From NCBI GenBank assembly GCA_044507775.1, contig JBIQIY010000021.1, positions 1-64,000 of the forward strand: a stretch of DNA of 64,000 bases, in the 5' to 3' direction. How positions within the stretch are numbered: the first letter of the stretch is position 1; each line of letters opens with the position of its first letter. The notes below the pieces were generated by a model. That model had not been told where the DNA came from. It saw only the letters and a program-made list of their open reading frames with translations, and searched no databases. This DNA comes from Chryseosolibacter sp044507775. GTDB lineage: Bacteria > Bacteroidota > Bacteroidia > Cytophagales > Cyclobacteriaceae. The position numbers and the translations under genes are program-made. This document shows, piece by piece, positions 24,494 to 34,216 of this stretch.

Positions 24494-27091
24494 GTGATTG
24501 TAAAACCCATTTTTACATATCTGCTCGTCTTCTGCTCCGGGGTAAGTTTTGCCCAGTTCGGAGGAATGCCCGAGAAAAGTGCCTTCAAGAACATGGAAAA
24601 ACGCCGGTGGGAGAAAGCGGAACACCGGCTTCGGAAATCACTCGCCCGTGACACGCTAAACGCTTCGCTGCGTCATGCACTTTCGGTGTTTTACTTTCAC
24701 CCGGAAAACCCGGCCTTTCATCTCGATTCTGCCTATCACTATGCGGTTACAGCACTTGCCGACTATCAAGTGTCACCTCAGCGGGAGCGCGAGCGAGTGA
24801 GGCGGATGAACGTAGATTGCCTTGGGCTGACGGCGCTGCGGGCCCGGATCGACAGCGCCGCTTTCGAAGTCGCCCGGGAGAGAAACACGGAGGAATCTTA
24901 CCTTGAATTTCTCAGCCACTTTCCGACAGCGATGCAAAAGGAACTGGCTGCGAAGCTGCGCGACGAAGTTGCATTTCAGGACGCGCTTGTCATTAACACA
25001 CCCGAGGCATTCAACCGTTACCTTACGCGATATCCCGAATCTGTGCGGGTGCCGGAGGCGCGCGCACGCTATGAACGCCTCCTGTATCAGGATGCGACAA
25101 GGGATCAGCGCCTCAGCAGTTTTGAAAGGTTCCTGGCTGAGCATCCGGAAACACCGTATCGCGAGGAGATCTATCGAAACATCTTTGAAATCTCGACCGC
25201 CGACGGTCACGTTGATAGCTTTCTGTCTTTTATGACGCGCTATCCTGTCAGCAATCTCGTGGCGAAAGCGGGACAGATCATCTTTTACATCCTCGCCGAG
25301 GAAGAGGAACCCAACTGGCCGGAACGCGTGCTCAACGACTCACTGCTGAATCTGCTGGATCTCAACAAGACTTACCTGGTACCCTTCCTGAAGGACGACC
25401 GCTATGGATTCATGGATGACCGCGGGTTTGAGATCATTGAACCCGCCTACAAGACGATCCATCCGGACTACCTATGCGGACACATCACAGATGAGGTTCT
25501 GATCGTCGATAACCGCCTTGTATCGCGAAACGGGTCGACGATCTATGAGGGTGTCGTTACCGAAGTGACGGATATCGGCATCGGGTTTCTTAAAGTGGAG
25601 ACCCCTCAGGGCACACGCGTTATCCACAAGGCCGGCTTTGCCTTCGCCGATAGTGTAGACGACGCGCGCATTGTCGGAAAAAACTTTGTTGCCCTTCAGA
25701 AAAATGACGCGTGGTCTCTTTATACCCTCGCGGGCAGGAAGCTCGGTGAACGCTCCTGGAACGACATCACGGCTATTCAGAATGTGATCGTGTTCGACGG
25801 TGGAAGGCACAAGTTTGTCTCCCTCCGGAGTGAACTTGGGAAAAGCGCAGATGGGCATCCGCTCCCGCTGTCCGAGCCCTTCGAGGAAGTAAAACACTGG
25901 ACGAACGGGCTCATCTGGGGCCGGGCCGGCGACTATGAAGGTGTGCTCGACCAGTCTCTCCACGGAGTGATCCGGTTTGATAAACAACGACTGGCACAGA
26001 GCCCGTTCGGGGCGGTGGCCACGATGCCAAACGGGTTCGTTCTCTACAATTGGCAAGGAAGGAGATCGACAATAGTCGAGCAGGTCAATATCATGGGTAA
26101 GCGCGTGGGTGTACGAAAAAACGGTGCTTGGTATCTCTTCGACCCCGCTGTGCAGGAATTCGCCAGTAAAGCATACGACACATTAACGGCTGAGGGTCCC
26201 TTCGTGATCGGCCGACGCGCTGATTCAGTTTACGTGCACTTTGCTGACAAACACTTGAAAATATTTTTCCGGCCGCAGAGCGTTGCCTTTGTCCCGGGAT
26301 CGGACTCCACGTCATTTCTCGTCGTTCACGATCGCGGTAGTGACAAGATTGTCTTCGACCTCAAGGGAAGGAAGTTGTTTTCAGCGGCCTTCGACAAGAT
26401 CGAGTACGCGGGAGCCGGAGTTTTTGTGGTCACGCGAAGAGACAAGAAAGGACTGCTGGGCATGAGCGGAGAGACGCTTCTCACTGCGGAGTTCGATGCC
26501 ATTGGAAGCGCGCGGGACGAAGTGATCTCGCTCTTGAAGAATAAGAAGTTCGGCGCGTATCATATTCCCGGGAGGAAACTTGTCAAGCCTAACTATGACC
26601 GGAATCTCCTCCCGTACGCAGGCTCATTCCTCATTACTTTCAAGGACGGGTACTACGGCCTTCTCGGATGGGACAGCAAGCCGGCGAGCCCGTTTGAGTT
26701 TGAAGAGATCAGCTTTTGGAACGACTCTCTTGCCCTGGTAAAAAAGGACGGCCTGTGGAACCTGTACGACCTCGCCGCGCGCAAGACTACCGAAATTAAT
26801 ATGCGCAGCATCAACATGGTCCGGGATACCCGCGAAGAGAAGATCGCGATCATTCAGAAGGAGAACCGCTATGGGGTAGTGAGCAACCACGGGCGAATTG
26901 TCATCCCGCCCACGTACTCTGATATTATAAACGTCGGATCTTCGGAGGCACCGTTGTACTTTACCGAAAGAAATATTCCGGAGGCATCCCTCTATATTGT
27001 GATCTACTATGATCGGACGGGAGAGATGCTTCGGAAAGAAATTTATGACGATTCAGCGGTTTATGATAAAATATATTGCTCAGATCCGTAA
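24494..27091 (+). CDS. Secreted WG-repeat protein, 865 aa
   Basis: Starting at GTG 24494, the protein has a signal peptide (to about residue 21, SGVSFAQ). A helical TPR-like region (about 25-280) has repeated segments such as LEFLSHFPTAMQ, RYLTRYPESVRVPEARARYE and FERFLAEHPETPY. From about 295 to the end, WG-type repeats recur at irregular spacing, e.g. DDRYGFMDDRGFEIIEPAYK, KKGLLGMSGETLLTAEFD, DGYYGLLGW and ENRYGVVSNHGRIVIPPTY. WG repeats are thought to form beta-rich binding scaffolds, mostly in the periplasm or cell surface; the ligand is unknown. It is divergent from the 481-residue gene. Confidence 0.88.
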   Translation: MIVKPIFTYLLVFCSGVSFAQFGGMPEKSAFKNMEKRRWEKAEHRLRKSLARDTLNASLRHALSVFYFHPENPAFHLDSAYHYAVTALADYQVSPQRERERVRRMNVDCLGLTALRARIDSAAFEVARERNTEESYLEFLSHFPTAMQKELAAKLRDEVAFQDALVINTPEAFNRYLTRYPESVRVPEARARYERLLYQDATRDQRLSSFERFLAEHPETPYREEIYRNIFEISTADGHVDSFLSFMTRYPVSNLVAKAGQIIFYILAEEEEPNWPERVLNDSLLNLLDLNKTYLVPFLKDDRYGFMDDRGFEIIEPAYKTIHPDYLCGHITDEVLIVDNRLVSRNGSTIYEGVVTEVTDIGIGFLKVETPQGTRVIHKAGFAFADSVDDARIVGKNFVALQKNDAWSLYTLAGRKLGERSWNDITAIQNVIVFDGGRHKFVSLRSELGKSADGHPLPLSEPFEEVKHWTNGLIWGRAGDYEGVLDQSLHGVIRFDKQRLAQSPFGAVATMPNGFVLYNWQGRRSTIVEQVNIMGKRVGVRKNGAWYLFDPAVQEFASKAYDTLTAEGPFVIGRRADSVYVHFADKHLKIFFRPQSVAFVPGSDSTSFLVVHDRGSDKIVFDLKGRKLFSAAFDKIEYAGAGVFVVTRRDKKGLLGMSGETLLTAEFDAIGSARDEVISLLKNKKFGAYHIPGRKLVKPNYDRNLLPYAGSFLITFKDGYYGLLGWDSKPASPFEFEEISFWNDSLALVKKDGLWNLYDLAARKTTEINMRSINMVRDTREEKIAIIQKENRYGVVSNHGRIVIPPTYSDIINVGSSEAPLYFTERNIPEASLYIVIYYDRTGEMLRKEIYDDSAVYDKIYCSDP

Positions 27092-27156
27092 TTTGCGGTT
27101 TAACCACCCCGGTATGTTTCAAAATTCTTATTAACTATATTGCTGTAAATTATCTT

Positions 27157-28803
27157 ATGAAATACTTCATTCTATCCCTTGTCTTTCTCATCTCTACGAC
27201 TGTACATGGTCAGCAAAAGAAATCCACCCAACCGCCTAAACTGGTTGTGGGTATTGTGGTAGACCAGATGCGCCATGAGTATTTGTTCCGCTTTCAATCC
27301 AAGTTTGGAAATGGCGGATTCAAAAGATTAATGAACGATGGCTTCGTCGTGAAGAACGGTCACTACAACTACGTGCCTACCATTACAGGTCCCGGCCACG
27401 CCTCCGTTTACACAGGAAGCACACCGGCAATTCACGGTATCATCGGAAATGATTGGTATGATAAAGAAACGAAGGATGGTGTGAACTGTGTTGAAGACTC
27501 GAACTACCAGGTAGTGGGAGTGGAGAGTGGCAACGGAGACGTGGCACCTACGCGCTTGTTGTCGACCACAGTGACGGATGAGTTGAAACTGTTTACCCAG
27601 AAACGGGCGAAGGTGATCGGAGTATCCATCAAGGATCGCGGCGCTGTTCTTCCCTCGGGCCACATGGCTGACGGCGCGTATTGGTTCGACGGCAAATCCG
27701 GACGATTTATTACGAGCACATATTACACGACAAAGCTTCCTGACTGGGTAGAAAAGTTCAATCAGCAAAACCTTGCTGCAAAGTACGCCTCGCAAGTATG
27801 GAATACGGTTTTTCCCATCAGCCAGTACGTTGCGAGCGGACCCGATGATACCCCGTATGAGGGGAAACCGTCGGGCAAGGACAAGCCCGTTTTTCCCTAT
27901 GACCTCAAGGCCCTGTCAAAACCGAATGACTACGGAATCATCTACGCAACGCCTTTCGGAAACGACTATCTCACGGACATGGCGAAGGCCGCCATCGATG
28001 GAGAGAAGATGGGAGCCGATGAGATCACAGACTTCCTTACAATATCGTTCTCTTCCACGGATGCGCTGGGTCACGGTGTCGGACCGAATGCCGTCGAGAT
28101 CGAAGACATGTACATTCGGCTGGACAGGAACATCGAGGATCTGCTGAAAACCCTCGACGCAAAAGTTGGAGCCGGAAACTACACGCTGTTTCTTACGGCG
28201 GACCATGCCGTGGCTGATGTTGCACAGTATATGATCGACAGCAGAGTACCGGCAGGAATTCTGAACACTTCCAAATTGGGAGCCGCTCTGAATGAATATC
28301 TTCAAAAGTATTTCCCTGGGAAGAAAATAATCGAGACTGTCAGTGGAGGTCAGATATTCTTCGATCAGGATATTTTTGAGAACGATCCCAAAGCATCGGG
28401 GGTCGAGTTGCTCATCGCCACCGAGCTTACTATCAATTTCCTGATGAAGCAGGAAGGCATTGCCAACGCATACTCGGAGAACATTCTGCGTCAGAGTCAG
28501 TATGATGAGGGGGGTGTGAAGGGAATGGTCGTGCGCGGTTACCATCCGAAGCGCTGCGGCGATATTGTGCTTGTGCTGGAACCCGGTTGGTATCCATCGT
28601 CAAGCACGACCGGCACAACCCACGGCTCGCCCTGGAAATACGACACGCACGTGCCGATGCTTTTTTTTGGCAACGGCATCCGCAAAGGGTCGACCGTTCA
28701 ATATCATCCGATCACGGATATCGCGCCAACCATCTCAGCGTTGCTCAATATCAAATATCCTTCCGGGTGCACAGGGCAGCCCATCGCCGAAGTACTTGAA
28801 TGA
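27157..28803 (+). CDS. PafA-like alkaline phosphatase superfamily phosphomonoesterase
   Basis: From ATG 27157 (MKYFILSLVFLISTTVHGQ) the protein is 548 residues with a signal peptide. Metal and catalytic residues are visible: D36 in VVDQMR, the nucleophile T77 in ITGPGHAS, and C-terminal metal-site segments LTADHAVADVAQ and THGSPWKYDTHVPMLF. The pair K159/R161 in SIKDRGAVL matches the K162/R164 pair that defines PafA-type phosphate monoesterases. It should release inorganic phosphate from organic esters in the periplasm. A longer frame from 27076 overlaps the WG gene and is not needed. Confidence 0.92.
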   Translation: MKYFILSLVFLISTTVHGQQKKSTQPPKLVVGIVVDQMRHEYLFRFQSKFGNGGFKRLMNDGFVVKNGHYNYVPTITGPGHASVYTGSTPAIHGIIGNDWYDKETKDGVNCVEDSNYQVVGVESGNGDVAPTRLLSTTVTDELKLFTQKRAKVIGVSIKDRGAVLPSGHMADGAYWFDGKSGRFITSTYYTTKLPDWVEKFNQQNLAAKYASQVWNTVFPISQYVASGPDDTPYEGKPSGKDKPVFPYDLKALSKPNDYGIIYATPFGNDYLTDMAKAAIDGEKMGADEITDFLTISFSSTDALGHGVGPNAVEIEDMYIRLDRNIEDLLKTLDAKVGAGNYTLFLTADHAVADVAQYMIDSRVPAGILNTSKLGAALNEYLQKYFPGKKIIETVSGGQIFFDQDIFENDPKASGVELLIATELTINFLMKQEGIANAYSENILRQSQYDEGGVKGMVVRGYHPKRCGDIVLVLEPGWYPSSSTTGTTHGSPWKYDTHVPMLFFGNGIRKGSTVQYHPITDIAPTISALLNIKYPSGCTGQPIAEVLE

Positions 28804-28812
28804 GTTTTTGAG

Positions 28813-28840
28813 CGGGTCGCCGGAGCGACCCGTTAATTTT
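28813..28840 (+). terminator. Hairpin terminator after pafA-like gene
   Basis: A perfect 8-bp stem (CGGGTCGC / GCGACCCG) with loop CGGA is followed by TTAATTTT, only 21 bp before the next ATG. Confidence 0.7.
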
Positions 28841-28861
28841 ACTGACCCAGTAGCCTGACCT

Positions 28862-30292
28862 ATGTCGGAAGCGAAGTTCAAGCCAGTACTGACTCTTTGG
28901 GATGCGACGATGGTTGTAGCCGGCTCGATGATCGGCTCCGGTATATTTATTGTCAGCGCCGACATTGTCAGAAACGTGGGAAGTGCCGGATGGCTCATAG
29001 CGGTTTGGACTATCACGGCATTCATGACGATGATCGCAGCGGTCAGCTACGGCGAGTTGAGCGGAATGTTTCCTCGCGCCGGTGGGCAATACGTTTACCT
29101 GAAGGAAGCTTATAATCCCCTCGTCAGTTTTCTGTACGGCTGGAGTTTCTTTGCCGTCATTCAGACTGCGACCATCGCGGCGGTAGGAGTGGCCTTCGCG
29201 CGGTTCTCCGCGTACATCTTTCCCTGGATGAGCGAAGGCAACATCCTGATCGACCTCTTGTGGTTTGACATCTCCGCCGCGCAGCTGTCGGCTATTCTTC
29301 TCATCATCTTTCTTACGTACGTGAATACGCGCGGGATCCGGGAAGGAAAGATTGTCCAGACCACTTTTACGATTTCGAAACTCCTCGCCTTGTTGGGGTT
29401 GATGCTTTGCGGATTCCTTTTTGTGGGCGATAGTTTCTGGAGTGAGAACTGGCAGACCGGACTTCATGCGATGCAAGACCTCGGCGTGGGCGCGGCAGGC
29501 AAGCAACCCGTCGGCTGGACGGAGATCGGCGGAGTGACGCTGCTGGGTGCGGTGGCCGCTGCCATGACCGGATCGTTGTTCAGCAGCGATGCCTGGAATA
29601 ATGTGACGTTCATCGCGGGTGAAATCAGAAACCCGCAGCGCAACATCGGGCTGAGCTTATTCCTCGGAACACTCATCGTGAGCGTGCTTTACATGGCGAC
29701 CAATCTCATGTACCTGCACGTGCTGCCACTGGATGCAATTGCCTTTCCAAAATCCGACCGGTTGGCGGTGGCTGCGGCTAACCAGATCTTCGGAAATCCC
29801 GGCATGCAACTGATCGCGGTGCTTATCATGATTAGCACATTCGGATGCAACAACGGACTGGTGCTCGCGGGTGCGCGCGTTTATTACACGATGGCCAAAG
29901 ACAAATTATTTTTTCGTCAGGCGGGAGAGTTGAACAGGAATGCTGTGCCGGAGTGGGCGTTGTGGGCGCAATGTATCGTTGCGTCGCTGCTTTGCCTGAG
30001 TGGGGAATACGGCAACCTGCTTGACATGATATCCTTCGTGGTAGTTATTTTTTACACGCTGACGATCGCCGGAATCTTTGTGCTCAGGAAGAAACGCCCG
30101 GATGCCCCGCGGCCTTACAAGGCTTTCGGATATCCTTTCCTGCCCGGACTTTACATTGTTATGGGAATTTCTTTCTGTAGTCTGCTGATGATCTACAAAC
30201 CAACGTTCACCACGCAGGGACTGGTCATTACGCTGATCGGGATACCGCTTTATTTCATCGCCGTTGGGCGACGCCCGAAGCAGGAACCGTGA
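28862..30292 (+). CDS. APC-superfamily amino acid permease
   Basis: This 476-residue protein has about 12 transmembrane helices. The APC signature is present at the start: helix 1 with VVAGSMIGSGIFIV (the unwound GSG substrate motif) and helix 3 with GELSGMFPRAGGQYVYLKEAYNP. It resembles LAT/SLC7-like bacterial exchangers (e.g. the AdiC/SteT group). Substrate is not deducible. It follows a terminator and ends 15 bp before the convergent rmlD-like gene. Confidence 0.93.
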   Translation: MSEAKFKPVLTLWDATMVVAGSMIGSGIFIVSADIVRNVGSAGWLIAVWTITAFMTMIAAVSYGELSGMFPRAGGQYVYLKEAYNPLVSFLYGWSFFAVIQTATIAAVGVAFARFSAYIFPWMSEGNILIDLLWFDISAAQLSAILLIIFLTYVNTRGIREGKIVQTTFTISKLLALLGLMLCGFLFVGDSFWSENWQTGLHAMQDLGVGAAGKQPVGWTEIGGVTLLGAVAAAMTGSLFSSDAWNNVTFIAGEIRNPQRNIGLSLFLGTLIVSVLYMATNLMYLHVLPLDAIAFPKSDRLAVAAANQIFGNPGMQLIAVLIMISTFGCNNGLVLAGARVYYTMAKDKLFFRQAGELNRNAVPEWALWAQCIVASLLCLSGEYGNLLDMISFVVVIFYTLTIAGIFVLRKKRPDAPRPYKAFGYPFLPGLYIVMGISFCSLLMIYKPTFTTQGLVITLIGIPLYFIAVGRRPKQEP

Positions 30293-30307
30293 TCCGGGAA
30301 TCTCAGA

Positions 30308-31207
30308 TCATGAACGCTGGAGCTGCCCGGCGAGAATTTTCAATCCCTCTTCAAAGGAGTGGGGTTCGTAGCCGAGTTCTTTCCGCGCTTTCTCGATAAT
30401 GAATCCCGTTTTAAGCGGTCGCCTGGCGGGCTGCACAAACTTCGTGGAGTCGGTGGGCTTAATGAGGGATGAGTCCAGCTTGAAAAAATCCGCGGTTCGG
30501 ATTGCGATGTCGTAAGGCGACATAAAATCTTTTCCTGAGATGTTGAAAATCCCGCTGGCTTTTTTCCGCGCCGCGAGGTAACAGCCCATCGCGAGATCTT
30601 CGGCGAGGGTTGGCGTGCGCCATTGGTCGTTTACGACCTGGATAGTCTTGTTTTGCTCGAGGCTGTTTTTGACCCAAAGGACGATATTCGACCGGCTCAT
30701 GTCCTGGGTAATTCCAAACACGAGGACCGTGCGAAGGATGGCCCATGAAATCGAACTTTCCTGTATGACTTTCTCGGCGGCGAGCTTGCTTTCGCCGTAG
30801 TAATTGACCGGTTTGGGTACTTCATTTTCATCGAGCGGACCGTGACTGCCGTCGAAGATAAAGTCTGTCGAAACATGCACCAGGTGAATATGCAGCGCCT
30901 GGCAGCATCGCACGAGATTTTCGACTGCGATGACATTTGCTTTCCAGCAGGCCTCGCGTTGCTGTTCGCAGTCATCTACCTGGGTCATTGCCGCGGTGTT
31001 AATGACTACATCCGGTTTGGTGAGCCGGAGAACTTCTTCTACGTTCCCGCGGTCGGAGATATCCATCGGGTGATATTCGCCGCGCGCTATCCGGACAACG
31101 GACTTCCCACGTGCCGTAGCAATGAGATCTACATTCTTGTCCTGTTGCAGAAGCTGCGTAAGCTTCTGACCGAGGAGGCCGTTCGAACCTGTTACGAGTA
31201 TTCTCAT
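30308..31207 (-). CDS. RmlD-like NAD-dependent epimerase/dehydrogenase (dTDP-4-dehydrorhamnose reductase family)
   Basis: From ATG 31207 (MRILVTGSNGLLGQKLTQLL) the protein is 299 residues. The Rossmann motif GSNGLLG, the NTAAMTQVDDCE segment, the STDFIFDG motif and catalytic YYGESK (Tyr, Lys) identify an extended SDR of the RmlD family. Canonical RmlD makes dTDP-L-rhamnose, but no rmlABC genes are nearby, so another nucleotide-sugar reductase activity is possible. The gene lies 10 bp after the cyclophilin stop, as the last gene of the minus-strand run from 35404. An in-frame start at 31276 would overlap the cyclophilin gene. Confidence 0.9.
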   Translation of the reverse strand: MRILVTGSNGLLGQKLTQLLQQDKNVDLIATARGKSVVRIARGEYHPMDISDRGNVEEVLRLTKPDVVINTAAMTQVDDCEQQREACWKANVIAVENLVRCCQALHIHLVHVSTDFIFDGSHGPLDENEVPKPVNYYGESKLAAEKVIQESSISWAILRTVLVFGITQDMSRSNIVLWVKNSLEQNKTIQVVNDQWRTPTLAEDLAMGCYLAARKKASGIFNISGKDFMSPYDIAIRTADFFKLDSSLIKPTDSTKFVQPARRPLKTGFIIEKARKELGYEPHSFEEGLKILAGQLQRS

Positions 31208-31217
31208 CCGTCCGCTG

Positions 31218-32078
31218 CTAGTTGTCAGGATAAGTGTATCCGTAGGTCTTCTCAATTTTTCTCCTGGGCATTTCACGTACCGTGATCGTCATGCGCACGT
31301 CTTCGACAGGTCGATTGTTAGGACCGCACTCCACCGCTGCAATCCGGTCGATGACATCCAGGCCCTGGATGACTTTGCCGAACACGGTGTAGTCGCCGTC
31401 GAGCTGCGGTGTTCCGCCGACGGTCGTGTAAGCTTTGATGATTTCAGGGGAAACTTCGCGGTTAATGGAAGTGCCGAGTTGTTGTTCGACCACGGGCTGA
31501 AGGCGTTCGAGGTACGCCTGAAATCCCTTCTCGTCGCGGTGTTGCATGAAGAAGTTGATCGAGTCGCGGTATCCCTGGTTTTCAGGTTTCTGAAAAAATT
31601 GCTGAAGTGCGCGATTGTATTTTTCCTGGTCTATCCGCAAGTGTGACTCTGATTGTTTGGTGCCTTGCACGATGTAAAACTGGCTTCCGCTGGACTCCTT
31701 TTCCGGGTTCATCTGATCGGAAAGCCGTGCTGCTGACAAGGCGCCTTTTTCGTGTATAAATTTCGGATTGAATTCCGCCGGAATGTTGTAGCCAGGCCCG
31801 CCATTTCCAAGGCGCTGACCAGCTGCCGCATGTTTGGAATCGGGGTCGCCACCCTGGATCATAAATCCCTGAATGACGCGGTGGAACAGCAAGCTGTCAT
31901 AGTAACCTTTCCCGACAAGCTTGAGAAAATTCTCTTTATGCTTGGGTGTTTCGTCGTAGAGAATGGCAATCATATCGCCATACTGCGTACTGATCGTGAC
32001 CACCTGGTCCGTCTTTTGCGCGCAACCATTCACAAGTAAACTGGTTAGCGCCAAAACAACTAATATGAATCGCTGCAT
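31218..32078 (-). CDS. Cyclophilin-type peptidylprolyl isomerase, lipoprotein
   Basis: From ATG 32078 (a TTG lies directly before it) the protein is 286 residues with a lipoprotein signal ending LLVNGC (Cys about 19). The cyclophilin fold is recognisable from YDSLLFHRVIQGFMIQGGDPD, SSGSQFYIVQGTK and DGDYTVFGKVIQGLDVIDRI. Between these lies an inserted, helical, charged block of about 70 residues (roughly 150-220: EKYNRALQQFF...DSINFFMQHRDEKGFQAYLERLQPVVEQ). Such an insertion interrupts the usual compact domain. It probably catalyses proline isomerisation in the periplasm. Confidence 0.93.
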   Translation of the reverse strand: MQRFILVVLALTSLLVNGCAQKTDQVVTISTQYGDMIAILYDETPKHKENFLKLVGKGYYDSLLFHRVIQGFMIQGGDPDSKHAAAGQRLGNGGPGYNIPAEFNPKFIHEKGALSAARLSDQMNPEKESSGSQFYIVQGTKQSESHLRIDQEKYNRALQQFFQKPENQGYRDSINFFMQHRDEKGFQAYLERLQPVVEQQLGTSINREVSPEIIKAYTTVGGTPQLDGDYTVFGKVIQGLDVIDRIAAVECGPNNRPVEDVRMTITVREMPRRKIEKTYGYTYPDN

Positions 32079-32093
32079 CAAACCTTAACTCTT

Positions 32094-32119
32094 TAACTTA
32101 TAACTTATAACTTACAACT
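32094..32119. repeat. Heptamer array (TAACTTA)3 CAACTTT at hemC stop
   Basis: Three exact units plus one variant cover the hemC stop codon. On the minus strand the stop TAA starts the first array unit, as at 11858-11892. Confidence 0.88.
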
Positions 32120-33038
32120 TTCTCCTGATCTCACGGAGAATACGGTCTCCCCCCTTCGCCAAAACTTCATTAGCAATCCCCTTGCCCAATTCCTTGCCTT
32201 CTTCAATCGGGGCTGATTTTTTTATTTTGATCAGTTCCTTGCCGTCAAGGGAAATAATGCCGGCTTTCAGGGTGACCGTCTGTCCTTCGAGCCATGCATA
32301 ACCGAAAGAGGGTATGCTGCACCCTCCTTCGAGCGTTTTCAGAAAAGCCCGTTCGGCGCGGAGGCAATCTTCGGTATTAACATCGTTTACCCAGCGCCGG
32401 ATAATCTCCTTTTTTTCGAAGCTGAGTTTCTTGTGGCACTCGACCGCGATGGTGCCCTGGCCCACAGGTGGAACAAAGTAGCTGGTGTCGATCCGCTCGG
32501 TGATCAAATGGTCGTATTCCATCCGGTGCACGCCGGCGAATGCCAGGATCAGCGCATCGCACTCACCGGCATCCAGTTTTGCCAGTCGCGTTTGTAGATT
32601 TCCCCGGATGGAGACGGTATTCGCTTGCGGATAAAAATGCTTCACAAAGGCAATGCGGCGGGTAGACGAAGTGCCGATCGTCACAGTTTGCCGGTCGAGC
32701 GTGAGTTGCTTGTCGCGGCTGATGACGACGTCGTTGGGAACTTCGCGCTCCGTAAAGGCGATGAGTTCAAGTTCATCCGGCATGTAGGATGAGACATCTT
32801 TTGCGCTGTGCACGGCTACGTCAATAGTGCCCTGCAGAAGCTGTTCTTCGATCTCTTCCGTAAATACGCCCTTGCTTCCGATCTTGGCAATCGAAACGCT
32901 TAGCATTTTGTCGCCACGCGTTTCAATGGGAACGATCTCCGTGCGATAACCAGACGCGCGGATCAGGTCAGCCACGTGATTTGCCTGCCATAAGGCAAGC
33001 TTGCTGGCGCGGGTGCCTATGCGGATAGTCTCATTCAT
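32112..33038 (-). CDS. hemC: Hydroxymethylbilane synthase (porphobilinogen deaminase)
   Basis: This 308-residue enzyme has the family signatures IRIGTRASKLALWQANHVAD, DVAVHSAKDVSSYMPDELEL (with a catalytic Asp), STRRIAFVKHFYP and the dipyrromethane-carrying Cys240 in EGGCSIP. It polymerises four porphobilinogens to hydroxymethylbilane in tetrapyrrole synthesis. Other hem genes are not visible in the window. It lies between holB and the cyclophilin gene. A heptamer array lies 9 bp before its start and another at its stop. Confidence 0.97.
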   Translation of the reverse strand: MNETIRIGTRASKLALWQANHVADLIRASGYRTEIVPIETRGDKMLSVSIAKIGSKGVFTEEIEEQLLQGTIDVAVHSAKDVSSYMPDELELIAFTEREVPNDVVISRDKQLTLDRQTVTIGTSSTRRIAFVKHFYPQANTVSIRGNLQTRLAKLDAGECDALILAFAGVHRMEYDHLITERIDTSYFVPPVGQGTIAVECHKKLSFEKKEIIRRWVNDVNTEDCLRAERAFLKTLEGGCSIPSFGYAWLEGQTVTLKAGIISLDGKELIKIKKSAPIEEGKELGKGIANEVLAKGGDRILREIRRKL

Positions 33039-33046
33039 GGTCGGAA

Positions 33047-33074
33047 CGTGAAGCGTGAATCGTCGGTCGTGAAT
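33047..33074. repeat. Heptamer array of CGTGAAN units upstream of hemC
   Basis: CGTGAAG, CGTGAAT, CGTCGGT, CGTGAAT occur in exact 7-bp register between the holB stop (33094) and the hemC start (33038). Confidence 0.75.
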
Positions 33075-33093
33075 AGTTTCTCATTATCATTTA

Positions 33094-34215
33094 TTAATTC
33101 TTGAACATATTCGAGATACTCAGGGAGAGGTCCAGGAAGATCATTTTCGCGCTGCCGTTTCTTTCAAGGTGGTAGCCGGCATCGTTCAGTAAATTGAACG
33201 ACTTCTCAATCTTGTTCACGTCGAGCACGGTGCTGAATTTTTGCACAAACTCACGTTCTTCGCCGCGCGTGCGGTTAATCGCTTCCGCTCCGGCCCTGAA
33301 CAGCAAGGTCTCGCGCATCATATTCATGCTGTAGGAGATCACGTTTCTCTGCGCAAGCTTGTCAAGGGCGTGATACTGTTCCGCCATCGTGACGAGCGTA
33401 TCGTATTTACGGGTGAAGCAGGCGCGCATCCAATCGGTGAAGAAAGCGGTGCTGTCATCCTTTTCCTGGCCGATAAGTTTTATTGCCAGGTTGATGTTGC
33501 CGTCCGCCAGCTGAGCGATCTTTGAGGCAGCTGATTCTTCCACTGAATGTTTGCGTTGAATATAATTTTCAACGGCTACATCCGGCAGCAGCGGAACGTT
33601 TACGATCTGTGTGCGCGAGATGATCGTCGGCATCAACTGATCTGCCGCGTTGGTCACGAGTATGAAGTAGGTGTTAGGAGAAGGCTCCTCCAGTATCTTC
33701 AGAATTCCGTTCGCAGCGGAAGGATGCATCTTTTCCGGTTGCCAGATGATCATCACCTTGTTCCTGCTTTCGAACGGCTTGAGCGCAAGCGTCTTAATGA
33801 TCTCGCGACTGGCGTCCCGCGAGATGATCGACAACTTGTCTTCTCCGCCGTAGAAGTTGCACCAGTCGTCGAGGTTGCCAAAAGGTTGCTCCAGCAGGAA
33901 TGCGCGCCACGACTTTGTGATCTCCGCGCGGAGTCGATCCTCATCCTTCTCGCCTTTAACATTGCTAAGGGGAAACACGAAATGCGTATCCGGGTGAATA
34001 TACTTGGCGCCCCGGGAGCACGCGGGACAAACCCCGCAAGAGTCATCACCTTTGTTTTCACAATGCAGGTACGTGGCGTAGGCAAGGGCAAGGGGCAGGT
34101 TCAGCGCGCCCTCGGCGCCCACAAAGAGTTGCGCATGGGCACTGTGATTCGTCTTTACCGCATCTGTCAGTAACTTCTTAACTTCCGTAAGAGCTGGAAT
34201 TTCTTCGAACTTCAT
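33094..34215 (-). CDS. holB: DNA polymerase III subunit delta-prime (clamp loader)
   Basis: This 373-residue protein has the delta-prime hallmarks. The Walker A region is degenerate (FVGAEGALNLPLAL, no GKT). A zinc site is formed by CENKGDDSCGVCPACSRG. The sensor/SRC-type region is HPSAANGILKILEEPSPNTYFIL. The C-terminal domain (about 210-373) is helical. Delta-prime is the stator of the beta-clamp loader. Its ATG is one base from the end of the upstream GlmU-like gene, a common Bacteroidota arrangement. Confidence 0.92.
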   Translation of the reverse strand: MKFEEIPALTEVKKLLTDAVKTNHSAHAQLFVGAEGALNLPLALAYATYLHCENKGDDSCGVCPACSRGAKYIHPDTHFVFPLSNVKGEKDEDRLRAEITKSWRAFLLEQPFGNLDDWCNFYGGEDKLSIISRDASREIIKTLALKPFESRNKVMIIWQPEKMHPSAANGILKILEEPSPNTYFILVTNAADQLMPTIISRTQIVNVPLLPDVAVENYIQRKHSVEESAASKIAQLADGNINLAIKLIGQEKDDSTAFFTDWMRACFTRKYDTLVTMAEQYHALDKLAQRNVISYSMNMMRETLLFRAGAEAINRTRGEEREFVQKFSTVLDVNKIEKSFNLLNDAGYHLERNGSAKMIFLDLSLSISNMFKN

Positions 34216-34216
34216 G

